The notes under the pieces: model-generated | Databases searched by the model: none | What the model was told of the DNA's origin: nothing | The model's input: only the letters and a program-made list of their open reading frames with translations | Program-made: the position numbers and the translations under genes | In this document: positions 1 through 6,094 of the stretch, piece after piece | Numbering within the stretch: position 1 is the first letter of the stretch | Layout of the letters: each line of letters opens with the position of its first letter | Assembly: GCA_002499455.1 (NCBI GenBank) | Contig: DALN01000006.1 | Location: 1-7,730 of the forward strand | DNA: 7,730 nt | Origin: Methanoculleus sp. UBA77 | GTDB lineage: Archaea > Halobacteriota > Methanomicrobia > Methanomicrobiales > Methanoculleaceae | Reading direction: 5' to 3'

Positions 1-440
1 ACGCCCCCGTTCTCCTCGATCCGGGCGATCACCTCAGGGATCGGGCTCGTCTTCACGAGCCCCGACATCCGGCCGCCGATCCCCTGGATGAGGGCGGGGT
101 TCGTCGCGACCAGCGTCCCGGCCCCGTCGGAGGCGATCACCGCGGCGTCGAGGTCCCCCCGCCGCACGGCGCTGCTCAGGAGTTCCGAGGCCCCGAAGAT
201 GACGAAGTCCGGCCCGGCAAGGACCTCGCGCTCCGGCGTGCACATCCCGAAGGACCGGATACGCCCCTCGATATTCTTCCGGATCGCGTCAGGCGTCATC
301 TCCTCGACCGGGCAGGCGAACCGCCGTGCCAGCGGGCAGTCCTCGATCTGCGGCGTCCCGACCTCGACCACCTGTCCGTTCCGGATCACGACCCGGCACC
401 TGCCGGCGGCCTCTATGATATGTTCGTCACGGTCGCTCAT
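1..440 (-). CDS. Methanogenesis marker protein 8 (DUF2099 family), N-terminal part, truncated by window edge
   Basis: Only the first 146 residues are visible; the C-terminal part lies beyond position 1. The reading begins MSDRDEHIIEAAGRCRVVIR and contains the family-like stretches DGAGTLVATNPALIQGIGG (about residues 105-123) and SGLVKTSPIPEVI (about 126-138). I recognise these as the DUF2099 / methanogenesis marker 8 family, a protein conserved in methanogens whose biochemical role is not established. Cysteines sit at residues 15, 35, 43 and 67. There is no signal peptide or membrane segment, so it is probably cytoplasmic. The ATG at 440 is preceded by GAGG six bases upstream. An in-frame ATG at 448 directly abuts that GAGG and is therefore less likely. 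The gene is divergent from the small cysteine-rich gene at 578. Family assignment is from remembered sequence style, not a search. Confidence 0.85.
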   Translation of the reverse strand, partial: MSDRDEHIIEAAGRCRVVIRNGQVVEVGTPQIEDCPLARRFACPVEEMTPDAIRKNIEGRIRSFGMCTPEREVLAGPDFVIFGASELLSSAVRRGDLDAAVIASDGAGTLVATNPALIQGIGGRMSGLVKTSPIPEVIARIEENGG

Positions 441-477
441 GAGCATCCTCGTGTGGTAGTAAGGTTGGGCGGGGCCG

Positions 478-488
478 GGGTTTAAGCT
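478..488 (-). promoter_or_regulatory. Candidate TATA box for the methanogenesis marker 8 gene
   Basis: On the minus strand the sequence reads CAGCTTAAACC, which contains CTTAAA, a fit to the archaeal box A core. It lies about 41-46 bases upstream of the ATG at 440. A start site roughly 25 bases downstream of the box would give a leader of about 15-20 bases that still contains the GAGG ribosome binding site. This is the only box of this quality in the 137-base divergent gap. No equally good box was seen for the plus-strand genes on the other side. Confidence 0.35.
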
Positions 489-577
489 GCCCGGGTAAAC
501 GCTTATCTGATGGCCCTTCCATGAGAGTGTAGGCAGTTTGATGAGACGCATGCGGGAGAGTGACGGGGTGAGAGATC

Positions 578-736
578 GTGGGAAAGATCTGTAGGCCGTT
601 CATCGTGCTCGAGTGCAGCCGGGAGTGCGGTTTCTCCCGGCTCTACAACGAACCCACCGAGGAGCAGGAGAAGGAGATCGCCGATACGAAGGCCTGCCCC
701 GCCTGCGGCGCCCCCGTCCGGAGAAGGATCTTCTGA
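578..736 (+). CDS. Small cysteine-pair (zinc-ribbon-like) protein, 52 aa, function unknown
   Basis: A short open frame starts at GTG 578 and ends TGA 734-736. GGTGAG at 567-572, five bases before the GTG, is a good ribosome binding site, and an in-frame stop at 569-571 rules out a longer start. The protein begins VGKICRPFIVLECSRECGFS and ends near CPACGAPVRRRIF. Cysteines lie at residues 5, 13, 17, 40 and 43. The C-x3-C and C-x2-C pairs flank an acidic segment (EPTEEQEKEIAD), which suggests a small metal-binding fold, although this is inference. The third codon positions are GC-rich like the neighbouring genes, which supports real coding. Its stop lies 11 bases before GTG 748 of the DUF1624 gene, or overlaps an alternative CTG start at 733, so the two are probably co-transcribed. 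I do not recognise a named family; nucleic-acid binding or a metal-dependent accessory role are both possible. Confidence 0.72.
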   Translation: MGKICRPFIVLECSRECGFSRLYNEPTEEQEKEIADTKACPACGAPVRRRIF

Positions 737-747
737 CAGCAGGAGCC

Positions 748-1497
748 GTGCGGCAGGAGCGCTACTGGGAGATCGACCTCGTCCGGGGCATCGCCGTCGT
801 GACGATGATCATCTTCCACGCCGCCTTCGACCTCAACTTCTTCGGCGTCCTGCCGCTCAACGTCTCCGGCGGGTTCCTGCGGATGCTCGCCTACCTGACC
901 GCATCGACGTTCATCTTCCTCGTCGGGGTCTCCTTCACCATCAGTTACGCCCGGGCGGCACGAAGGCTCGATGCGCGCGGCCTCACGCTCAAGTATGTCC
1001 GGCGCGGCCTCACCATCTTCGGCTACGGCCTCGTCATCACCGCCGTCACCTGGATCTTCCTGCCCGACGTTTACATCGTCTTCGGCATCCTGCACTTCAT
1101 CGGGATTGCGATCCTGCTCGCGCCGCTCTTCGTCCGGCTCGACCCGGAGAAGCTCATCGTCACGAGCATCGCCTGCCTCATCGCGGGCTACGCGGCAAGC
1201 CTCATCTCCGGCCCGTGGCCGCTCCTCTGGCTCGGCATCCGGCCGGAATCCTTCACGAGCCTCGATTACGTCCCGCTCCTCCCCTGGTTCGGCCTCGTCC
1301 TGGTCGGGATGGCGGTCGGCCGCCTCTACTACCCCGACGGAAGACGGGGATTCTCGCTCCCGGTTGCGGAGCCGGCGTTTTCCCGGCCGCTCGAGTTCCT
1401 GGGCCGGCACTCGCTCGTCATCTACTTCCTGCACCAGCCGGTCATCCTCCTCCTGATCGCGATCCTCGCACCGGGGGCGGTGATGGGGTTCTCCTGA
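748..1497 (+). CDS. DUF1624 / HGSNAT-type (heparan-alpha-glucosaminide N-acetyltransferase-like) membrane protein, putative acyltransferase
   Basis: The 249-aa protein begins VRQERYWEIDLVRGIAVVTM and is dominated by hydrophobic helices, probably seven or eight membrane segments. Features typical of this family are ExDxxRG near the N-terminus (E8, D10, R13, G14), a histidine in the first helix (H24), ILHFIGI around residues 114-120, DYVPLLPWFG around 173-182, and a C-terminal GRHSLVIYFLHQPV (219-232) carrying H221, Y226 and H229. Family members are predicted to move acyl groups across or at the membrane; the substrate here is unknown. GTG 748 is chosen because residues after it match the family start, but its AGGAG (741-745) is only two bases away. 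An alternative is CTG 733, in frame, preceded by AAGGA and overlapping the upstream TGA as CTGA, which would add five residues. It follows the 52-aa gene and probably shares its transcript. Confidence 0.82.
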   Translation: MRQERYWEIDLVRGIAVVTMIIFHAAFDLNFFGVLPLNVSGGFLRMLAYLTASTFIFLVGVSFTISYARAARRLDARGLTLKYVRRGLTIFGYGLVITAVTWIFLPDVYIVFGILHFIGIAILLAPLFVRLDPEKLIVTSIACLIAGYAASLISGPWPLLWLGIRPESFTSLDYVPLLPWFGLVLVGMAVGRLYYPDGRRGFSLPVAEPAFSRPLEFLGRHSLVIYFLHQPVILLLIAILAPGAVMGFS

Positions 1498-1700
1498 AGG
1501 GTGCGGGTGCCCGCCGGCAGAAGACATTTGACGGTAGAGCAAGAAATGATCGAGAAGGATAGTCGGGTGTCTGGAAGTTCGGCACAGTCCATCATCTGTT
1601 CTCCTTCCACCCAGCCCTGCCGGGCGCCCCGGGATGTTCGAGATGATGCCGGGCCCATTCATGAGCACCGTGAGAGCGAAAGACCGGATTGAGGGGACGT
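1498..1700. other. Intergenic stretch before the TerC gene, no gene seen
   Basis: This 203-base gap holds no convincing reading frame, tRNA or repeat. A short imperfect hairpin (GCGGG-TG-CCCGC, 1503-1514) lies just after the DUF1624 stop but has no T-tract. A pyrimidine-rich run near 1593-1612 could aid termination. There is no clear TATA box, although the strong ribosome binding site of terC at its end implies that a leader is transcribed. I looked for the yybP-ykoY manganese riboswitch often found before bacterial terC/alx genes and did not recognise it. Confidence 0.5.
1691..1696 (+). promoter_or_regulatory. Ribosome binding site of terC
   Basis: GAGGGG ends four bases before ATG 1701 and fixes this start over the in-frame TTG at 1689, which it would overlap. 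Confidence 0.7.
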
Positions 1701-2768
1701 ATGACAGACGTGACAGACGCAGCGTGGATCGTTTTCTTCATCAGCATCGTGGCCCTCCTTGCACTGGACCTCGGCGTCTTCAACCGCAAGCCCCACGTCA
1801 TAAAACCGAGGGAGGCGATGCTGCAGGTCGCGGTCTTCATCGCCGCCGCCGTGCTCTTCAATATCGGTGTGTATCACTGGATGGGGCCGCAGGCCGGGCT
1901 CGAGTTCACGACCGGCTACATCATGGAGTTGATGCTCTCCGTCGACAACCTCTTCGTCTTCATCCTCGTCTTTGCTGCATTCTGCGTGCCGCGAAAAGAC
2001 CAGCACAAGGTGCTCTTCTACGGCATCGCAGGCGCCCTGGTCTTCCGTTTCGCGTTCATCATAGCAGGCGTAGCGCTGGTGGAGACGTTCTCCTGGGTGC
2101 TCTACATCTTCGGTGCCTTCCTGATATTCACCGCCGTCAGGATGGTGACCAAGAAGGAGGAGACGGCGGTCGAACCCGACAAGAACATCCTGGTCCGCGC
2201 GTTCCGCAAGGTCATGCCGGTGACAAAGGATTATGAAGGCGACAACTTCTTCGTGAAGAAGCCCGATGCAACCGGCAGGATGGTGACCTGGGCTACCCCC
2301 ATGTTCGTGGCCCTGCTGGCGATGGAGACGACCGACATCGTCTTCGCCGTGGACTCCATCCCTGCCATCCTCGGCATCACCACCAACTCGTTCATCGTCT
2401 TCAGTTCCAATGCCTTCGCCATCCTCGGTCTGCGATCGATGTACTTCGCGCTGGCGTACATCATGGGCGCGTTCTGCTACCTGAAGTACGGTCTGGCCGC
2501 CATCCTCAGCTTCGTCGGGGTCAAGATGCTGACCGCCGACATCTACCATGTCCCGGTGGAGATCTCGCTCGCCGTCATCATCCTGATCCTGGCGGTGGCC
2601 ATCATCGCATCCCTGATCAGGACCCGGCCCACAGGCACCTGCCCGGAGGTGAAGAGGGGGGAGGCCGGAGCCTGCCCCGCCCTCCGGAGCCTCAACCCGG
2701 AGAACCCCCTGGAACCCGAGAGCGAGACGGCTCACTCTCCAGCAGAGGATGCCGAAGAACGGCGATAA
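1701..2768 (+). CDS. TerC/Alx-family integral membrane protein, probable metal (manganese) efflux
   Basis: This 355-aa protein matches the TerC family along its whole core. It has ALDLGVFNRKPHVI (about residues 21-34), a membrane helix with ELMLSVDNLFVFIL (76-89), RKVLFYG-like VLFYGIAGALVFR (104-116), FFVKK (183-187), METTDIVFAVDSIPAILGIT (208-227), and SSNAFAILGLRSMYF (235-249). The acidic residues in membrane helices (D23, E76, D82, E209, D212, D218) are the expected metal-handling positions. Bacterial relatives such as Alx export or regulate manganese, and others are linked to tellurite resistance; the substrate here is inferred. ATG 1701 is preceded by GAGGGG at 1691-1696, a better start than the TTG at 1689. 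After the last helix (about 288-306) there is a roughly 50-residue charged tail with two cysteines, which is not part of the usual family core. The gene stands alone and converges on ade. Confidence 0.92.
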   Translation: MTDVTDAAWIVFFISIVALLALDLGVFNRKPHVIKPREAMLQVAVFIAAAVLFNIGVYHWMGPQAGLEFTTGYIMELMLSVDNLFVFILVFAAFCVPRKDQHKVLFYGIAGALVFRFAFIIAGVALVETFSWVLYIFGAFLIFTAVRMVTKKEETAVEPDKNILVRAFRKVMPVTKDYEGDNFFVKKPDATGRMVTWATPMFVALLAMETTDIVFAVDSIPAILGITTNSFIVFSSNAFAILGLRSMYFALAYIMGAFCYLKYGLAAILSFVGVKMLTADIYHVPVEISLAVIILILAVAIIASLIRTRPTGTCPEVKRGEAGACPALRSLNPENPLEPESETAHSPAEDAEERR

Positions 2769-2799
2769 ATGACCTCCAGCCCCCCGAGAACTCTATTCA

Positions 2800-2814
2800 T
2801 TCCGGCACCCGGAA
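2800..2814. terminator. Short hairpin between convergent terC and ade
   Basis: TTCCGG-CAC-CCGGAA is a perfect 6-bp inverted repeat with a three-base loop, 31 bases after the terC stop. It has no T-tract. A role in ending or stabilising the terC transcript is inferred from position only. Confidence 0.3.
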
Positions 2815-2832
2815 CGCGATCAATAGAGGGAT

Positions 2833-2850
2833 GAGCGCCGCAGGGCGCTC
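2833..2850. terminator. GC-rich hairpin downstream of ade, possibly bidirectional
   Basis: GAGCGCC-GCAG-GGCGCTC is a perfect 7-bp stem with a four-base loop. It begins eight bases after the ade stop on the minus strand. On the plus strand it is followed by a pyrimidine run (TCCTCTCCTC), and so could help end both convergent transcripts. Archaeal termination relies mainly on T-tracts, so this may instead protect mRNA 3' ends. Confidence 0.4.
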
Positions 2851-2858
2851 TCCTCTCC

Positions 2859-4517
2859 TCATCTGCAAAAGAGCGTGACGTCCGAGAACGACCCGACATC
2901 GAAGACCCCGCGTTCCGTGACCCGGAGTTCGGGGATGACCGTCAGGGCGAGGAACGAGAGGTACATGAACGGGTTTTCGATCGCACCGAGCCGCCGGGCA
3001 TGCTCCTCGAGGGCCGCAAGCCGCCGCACGACCTCGTCGTAGGGGAGGGCCGACATCAGCCCGGCGCACTCGAGCGGGAGCACGGTCACGTCATTCCCGG
3101 AGACGACCGCAAGCCCGCCGCCGAGCCGGACAACCTCGGCGATGGCACGGAGGATATCGGCGTCGCCGACCCCGACCGCGACGATGTTGTGGGAGTCGTG
3201 GGAGACCGAACCGGCGATCGCCCCCTCTTTCAGGCCAAAGCCGTGCACGAGCCCGACCCCGGAGCCGCTCTCCCGGTAGCGGTCGGTGACGACCGCTTTG
3301 AGGATGTCGCGGCCGATGTCCGGGATCCTGGCGGCATCGACGGAGCAGCGTAGGCCCCGGGTCGTGATCTGGCCGGGCACGATCCCGATCACCCGCGCCT
3401 CCCCCCGCCCGGTGATCCGGATATCGTCCGGCTCCGGCACGCGGACACGCATGGGAGATGCCGGGCAGGCAGGGGGCAGGTAGCCGGCGTCGACGACCTC
3501 GGCGCCGCGCTTGAACGTCTGCAGGACGCGGAAACGGTCGGGGTCGTCGACGACACAGAAGTCGGCAAGCCGTCCCGGTGCAAGTGCGCCCCGGTCGTGG
3601 AGCCCGAACCGCTCCGCGGCCGAGAGCGTGGCCATACGGATCGCCTGCTCGATGTCGAGGCCGCAAGCGACCGCTTTTTTGATGCAGTCGTCGATATGCC
3701 CCTCCCGGGCGAGCATGTCGGCATGCCGGTCGTCGGTGGCAAAACAACACCGCGGAGCCGTGCAGGCGTCGACGAGCGGGAGGAGGTCGCGGAGGTTCTT
3801 CTCCGTCGAACCCTCCCGGATCATGATATACATCCCCCGGAGGAGTTTCTCCCGCGCCTCAGGGAGCGCCGTGCACTCGTGGTCGCTCTGGACGCCGGCA
3901 TAGATGTAGGCGTTCAGGTCGTTACCCGAGAGGAACGGCGCGTGGCCGTCGACGACCTCGAAGAGGTCCAGTTTCGCCCCGAGGTCCTCGTCGCCGGAGA
4001 GGACGCCGGGGACGTTCATCACCTCAGCAAGCCCGATGACCCCCTCCCGTCCCTGGAATTGGGCAAGATCTCTCGCCGTGAGCACGGCGCCGCCAGCATC
4101 GAGGGGCGTCGCCGGGACACAGGACGGGAGCATGACCAGGATATCGAGCGGCGTCCGTGCCCCTTCGGTAAGCACGTACTCGATCCCCGCCGCCCCGCAG
4201 ACGTTCGCTATCTCGTGGGGATCGGCGATCACCGTCGTCGTGCCGTGCGAAAGGACGAGCCGGGCATACTCCGCCGGCGCAAGGAGCGAACTCTCGATGT
4301 GGACGTGAGCGTCGATCAGCCCGGGCACCACGTAGGTGCCGGATAGGTCGTACTCCCTCACGCCCCGGTACTCGCCGAAGCCGACGACGCGGCCGTCCTT
4401 CACCGCGAAGTCCGTGCGCTCCCAGGTACATGCAAACGGGTTGAAAACCTCTGCTCCGGAGAAGACGGCGTCCGCGGGTTCGAGCCCCCGCGCCGCTGCA
4501 AGTCCCGCCGGGGTCAG
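2859..4517 (-). CDS. ade: Adenine deaminase
   Basis: The enzyme hydrolyses adenine to hypoxanthine and ammonia in purine salvage, in the cytoplasm. The 552-aa reading shows the metal-dependent amidohydrolase pattern: DAHVHIESSLL with H71 and H73, GTTTVIADPHEIANV (about residues 92-106), GLAEVMN, VVDGHAPFLSG with H192, GVQSDHECT with H213, and ATDDRHADML with D262/D263. The C-terminal domain carries VGLVHGFGLKEGAIAGSVSH and DSHNIVAVG, as in bacterial and archaeal Ade. The length fits the family. There is no ATG, GTG or TTG between the upstream in-frame stop (4589-4587) and GTG 4403, yet the frame in between encodes family-like residues (AAARGLEPADAVFSGAEVFN). I therefore place the start at CTG 4517, which has GGAGGT six bases upstream and overlaps the TGA of the lipoprotein gene. 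A start at GTG 4403 would give 514 aa lacking the conserved N-terminal segment. It is transcribed with the lipoprotein gene. Confidence 0.93.
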   Translation of the reverse strand: MTPAGLAAARGLEPADAVFSGAEVFNPFACTWERTDFAVKDGRVVGFGEYRGVREYDLSGTYVVPGLIDAHVHIESSLLAPAEYARLVLSHGTTTVIADPHEIANVCGAAGIEYVLTEGARTPLDILVMLPSCVPATPLDAGGAVLTARDLAQFQGREGVIGLAEVMNVPGVLSGDEDLGAKLDLFEVVDGHAPFLSGNDLNAYIYAGVQSDHECTALPEAREKLLRGMYIMIREGSTEKNLRDLLPLVDACTAPRCCFATDDRHADMLAREGHIDDCIKKAVACGLDIEQAIRMATLSAAERFGLHDRGALAPGRLADFCVVDDPDRFRVLQTFKRGAEVVDAGYLPPACPASPMRVRVPEPDDIRITGRGEARVIGIVPGQITTRGLRCSVDAARIPDIGRDILKAVVTDRYRESGSGVGLVHGFGLKEGAIAGSVSHDSHNIVAVGVGDADILRAIAEVVRLGGGLAVVSGNDVTVLPLECAGLMSALPYDEVVRRLAALEEHARRLGAIENPFMYLSFLALTVIPELRVTERGVFDVGSFSDVTLFCR

Positions 4518-4873
4518 GATGGTACCTCCAGGTCGCGGATGACGGATGCTCTCCGCTCGCTGCCGACGAAGACTGTCAGAAAGACCTTATATGTGCCGGG
4601 CTGCAGGTCTGCCCGGATCGTGTATTCGTTCTCTCCCGTATCAAGGTCGATATACCGCGCTTCGGAGAAGGCCTCGTGCTGTTCGAGCGCGCTCACCTCC
4701 ATGATCGTCGTCTGGAGCACGGCGTTCTTGACGGGGTCGCCGGCGTTCTCCACGTGGACCTGCAGGGCGTCGCCGCTGTAGGTCACCTCACCAAACGACG
4801 TGGAGAGGCATCCGGAAGCCCCGGTGAGGGCGGCAAGGGCCAGTATCAGAAGGATCGTAGTATTTCTGGACAT
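4514..4873 (-). CDS. Predicted lipoprotein of unknown function, co-transcribed with adenine deaminase
   Basis: From ATG 4873 the protein is 119 aa. It begins MSRNTTILLILALAALTG followed by ASGC, a short basic n-region, a hydrophobic core and a lipobox-like end with C22 as the likely lipidated residue. The rest is a beta-rich soluble domain with LQVHVENAGDPVKNAV and a later YTIRADLQPGTYKVFLTVFV, which resembles immunoglobulin-like or CARDB-type folds seen in archaeal surface proteins; this is inference. The start is uncertain. ATG 4897 (adds MGRRFSEQ) has a GGTG six bases upstream. ATG 4966 would need a leaderless transcript and would put about 50 residues before the lipobox cysteine. Its stop TGA (4516-4514) overlaps the CTG start of ade by two bases. 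I do not recognise a named family, and no functional link to purine metabolism is evident. Confidence 0.72.
   Translation of the reverse strand: MSRNTTILLILALAALTGASGCLSTSFGEVTYSGDALQVHVENAGDPVKNAVLQTTIMEVSALEQHEAFSEARYIDLDTGENEYTIRADLQPGTYKVFLTVFVGSERRASVIRDLEVPS
4524..4529 (-). promoter_or_regulatory. Ribosome binding site of adenine deaminase, supporting a CTG start
   Basis: On the minus strand GGAGGT lies within the last codons of the lipoprotein gene. Six bases (ACCATC) separate it from CTG 4517-4515, whose last two bases begin the lipoprotein stop TGA. No ATG, GTG or TTG occurs in the window in which this site could act, so it points to CTG initiation by coupling. Confidence 0.65.
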
Positions 4874-4982
4874 CTGCTCGGAGAACCGGCGGCCCATAGA
4901 CCGCACCGACGCAGGCACGGCCGTATGACTCCTCCGGCCCTCCAGGTTCACCTCCACTCTATTCATTCAGAATCTTGGTTGC

Positions 4983-4997
4983 TATTATTAAAATATT
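4983..4997 (-). promoter_or_regulatory. TATA-box promoter of the lipoprotein-ade unit
   Basis: On the minus strand an AT-rich block reads AATATTTTAATAATA in an otherwise GC-rich region. The TTTTAATA core is centred about 25 bases upstream of ATG 4966 and about 118 bases upstream of ATG 4873. Depending on the true start, the mRNA is either leaderless from 4966 or carries a leader of about 70-90 bases. Confidence 0.55.
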
Positions 4998-5212
4998 GTG
5001 AAAAAAACGGAGATTGCAGATGTCCCGGATTCTGGGCTCGACATAGGAGGATGCGATCTGAGATCCCCGGGATTCGCCCTCCGTAGGTCTCAGGTGAGGG
5101 AGAAGTGCTCCGGACCGGGCGGTGCATCGCCGGAGAGAACCCGCATCAGAAGGTATAGTTGAGGTAGAATCGGAAAATCCGCGGGAATACGGCGAGCCGT
5201 CCCTGAGCAAGA

Positions 5213-5223
5213 TTTAATATAAC
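5213..5223 (+). promoter_or_regulatory. TATA-box promoter of the M48 protease gene
   Basis: TTTAATATAAC begins 34 bases before ATG 5247. The usual archaeal spacing from box to start site would put transcription within a few bases of the ATG, and no Shine-Dalgarno sequence precedes it, so the mRNA is probably leaderless. The identical 11-mer precedes parA at 6099. The remainder of the 4967-5246 gap shows no gene that I trust. Confidence 0.6.
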
Positions 5224-5246
5224 ACAATTATTATAATCATACAGTA

Positions 5247-5927
5247 ATGATTAGGGCCGACCGCAACTCCCGCCTGCACCGGATATTCCGGGAGCTCCAG
5301 AAGAAGGGGTTGATTGACCGCAGGACGAGACTGGTGAGGTGCCCCTTCACCGTCTCCATACGGGGATGCCCGGGGCTCAACTGCATCCGCTACCGGCACT
5401 CGTTCTACGAGAGAACTCTCTCGGGGGCGAGCGACGATGCGCTCCGGTTCGTGCTGCTCCACGAAGAGGGGCACGTAAGGAAGGGCTCCTCCCTCCTCTC
5501 GGTCCTCCCGGCCCTCCCGGTTCTCCTCTGCCTCATCTTCCTCGGGCACTCACCCCTGCCGGCGGAAGGCCTCCCGGCCGCAAAGCCGATCCTCGTCGTC
5601 CTCCTCCTCCTGACCGCCTTCTTCGCTTACCGGACGTACTACCGCCGCATCTGCGATGAGGAGTTCATAGCCGACCGGTACGCCGCCGACGCGATGAGAT
5701 GCTGCTACCGGGTCAGGGACCCCGGCGCCCTCCTCCAGAACCTCCTCTCTGGCCTGGCGGCAGGGACATCGTCCCCCCGCCGCAACAGCGTGATTTCCGG
5801 TATTCTCTGTTCCGGGCCCGACTACCGGCCGCCGATCGCCGAGCGCGTACAGCGGCTCCGGGCCGCAACCGGGCCTGGCGACGCAAGACCCGCCGTACGC
5901 CCCTCTGACGGCGACAACCCTTGCTGA
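5247..5927 (+). CDS. M48-family (HtpX/Ste24-like) zinc metalloprotease, small membrane form
   Basis: The 226-aa protein carries HEEGH at residues 72-76, the HExxH zinc-binding and catalytic motif. It also has DEEFIADRYAADA at about 137-149, in which E139 is the expected third zinc ligand of the M48 family (ExxxD pattern). Two hydrophobic segments, about 82-100 and 113-129, lie between the two motifs and should anchor the protein in the membrane with the catalytic motifs on the same side. There is no N-terminal membrane helix or signal peptide, so it is shorter than full HtpX proteins. Family members degrade or process membrane proteins; the substrate here is unknown. The C-terminal tail after about residue 200 is polar and probably unstructured. 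The ATG follows an AT-rich promoter without a ribosome binding site. The gene stands alone, divergent from the lipoprotein-ade unit and followed by a T-rich stretch. Confidence 0.85.
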   Translation: MIRADRNSRLHRIFRELQKKGLIDRRTRLVRCPFTVSIRGCPGLNCIRYRHSFYERTLSGASDDALRFVLLHEEGHVRKGSSLLSVLPALPVLLCLIFLGHSPLPAEGLPAAKPILVVLLLLTAFFAYRTYYRRICDEEFIADRYAADAMRCCYRVRDPGALLQNLLSGLAAGTSSPRRNSVISGILCSGPDYRPPIAERVQRLRAATGPGDARPAVRPSDGDNPC

Positions 5928-5945
5928 TATTTCTTCTCCCGTTTT
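5928..5945 (+). terminator. T-rich terminator after the M48 gene
   Basis: The sequence TATTTCTTCTCCCGTTTT immediately follows the stop codon. Oligo-T tracts are the main intrinsic termination signal in archaea, and pyrimidine-rich runs like this are uncommon in this GC-rich window. Confidence 0.45.
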
Positions 5946-5956
5946 GTGCCGCCTCC

Positions 5957-5990
5957 TCCGGGAGCGATTGAACCACATGCTGCTCCCGGA
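5957..5990. repeat. 9-bp inverted repeat between the M48 and parA genes
   Basis: TCCGGGAGC (5957-5965) and GCTCCCGGA (5982-5990) are perfect inverted copies separated by 16 bases. It could form an RNA hairpin at the 3' end of the M48 transcript or be a protein-binding site upstream of parA. Neither is shown by the sequence alone. Confidence 0.5.
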
Positions 5991-6094
5991 TCCCTATCGA
6001 TACAACGGTAACAGAACCCCCCTATTCATCATTCAAGAGGAAAGGATATTTCAAAAAAGAAGAGACGCCCAGAATATACATAGCATAATAAAAG

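Noticed and set aside
88..459. A 123-codon plus-strand frame at the left edge
   Set aside because: It is antisense to the methanogenesis marker 8 reading, which matches a known family.
1503..1514. Hairpin GCGGG-TG-CCCGC as a terminator of the DUF1624 gene
   Set aside because: A two-base loop is unrealistic, which leaves a 4-bp stem, and no T-tract follows.
643..1668. A long minus-strand open frame opposite the DUF1624 gene, rich in Glu, Asp and Arg
   Set aside because: It is a mirror of the GC-rich plus-strand gene; composition is typical of an antisense shadow and it has no recognisable domain.
1498..1700. A possible yybP-ykoY manganese riboswitch ahead of terC
   Set aside because: The conserved loop sequences of that riboswitch were not found; only weak, unrelated hairpins are present.
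1659..2735. A 358-codon minus-strand frame opposite terC
   Set aside because: The plus strand encodes an unmistakable TerC protein; the antisense product is low-complexity His/Asp/Glu-rich and meaningless.
3597..4346. A 249-codon plus-strand frame opposite ade
   Set aside because: Antisense to clearly recognised adenine deaminase, with no domain features.
4998..5162. A GTG-started frame of about 54 codons in the gap between the lipoprotein and M48 genes
   Set aside because: Third-position GC is far lower than in neighbouring genes, there is no ribosome binding site, and the peptide resembles nothing I know.
4959..5210. An 83-codon minus-strand frame across the same gap
   Set aside because: It spans the AT-rich promoter block of the lipoprotein-ade unit, has no ribosome binding site and shows no domain or coding bias.
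5995..6002. Palindrome TATCGATA upstream of parA as a parS-like site
   Set aside because: A single 8-base palindrome is expected by chance, no cluster of copies is seen, and no parB is present.
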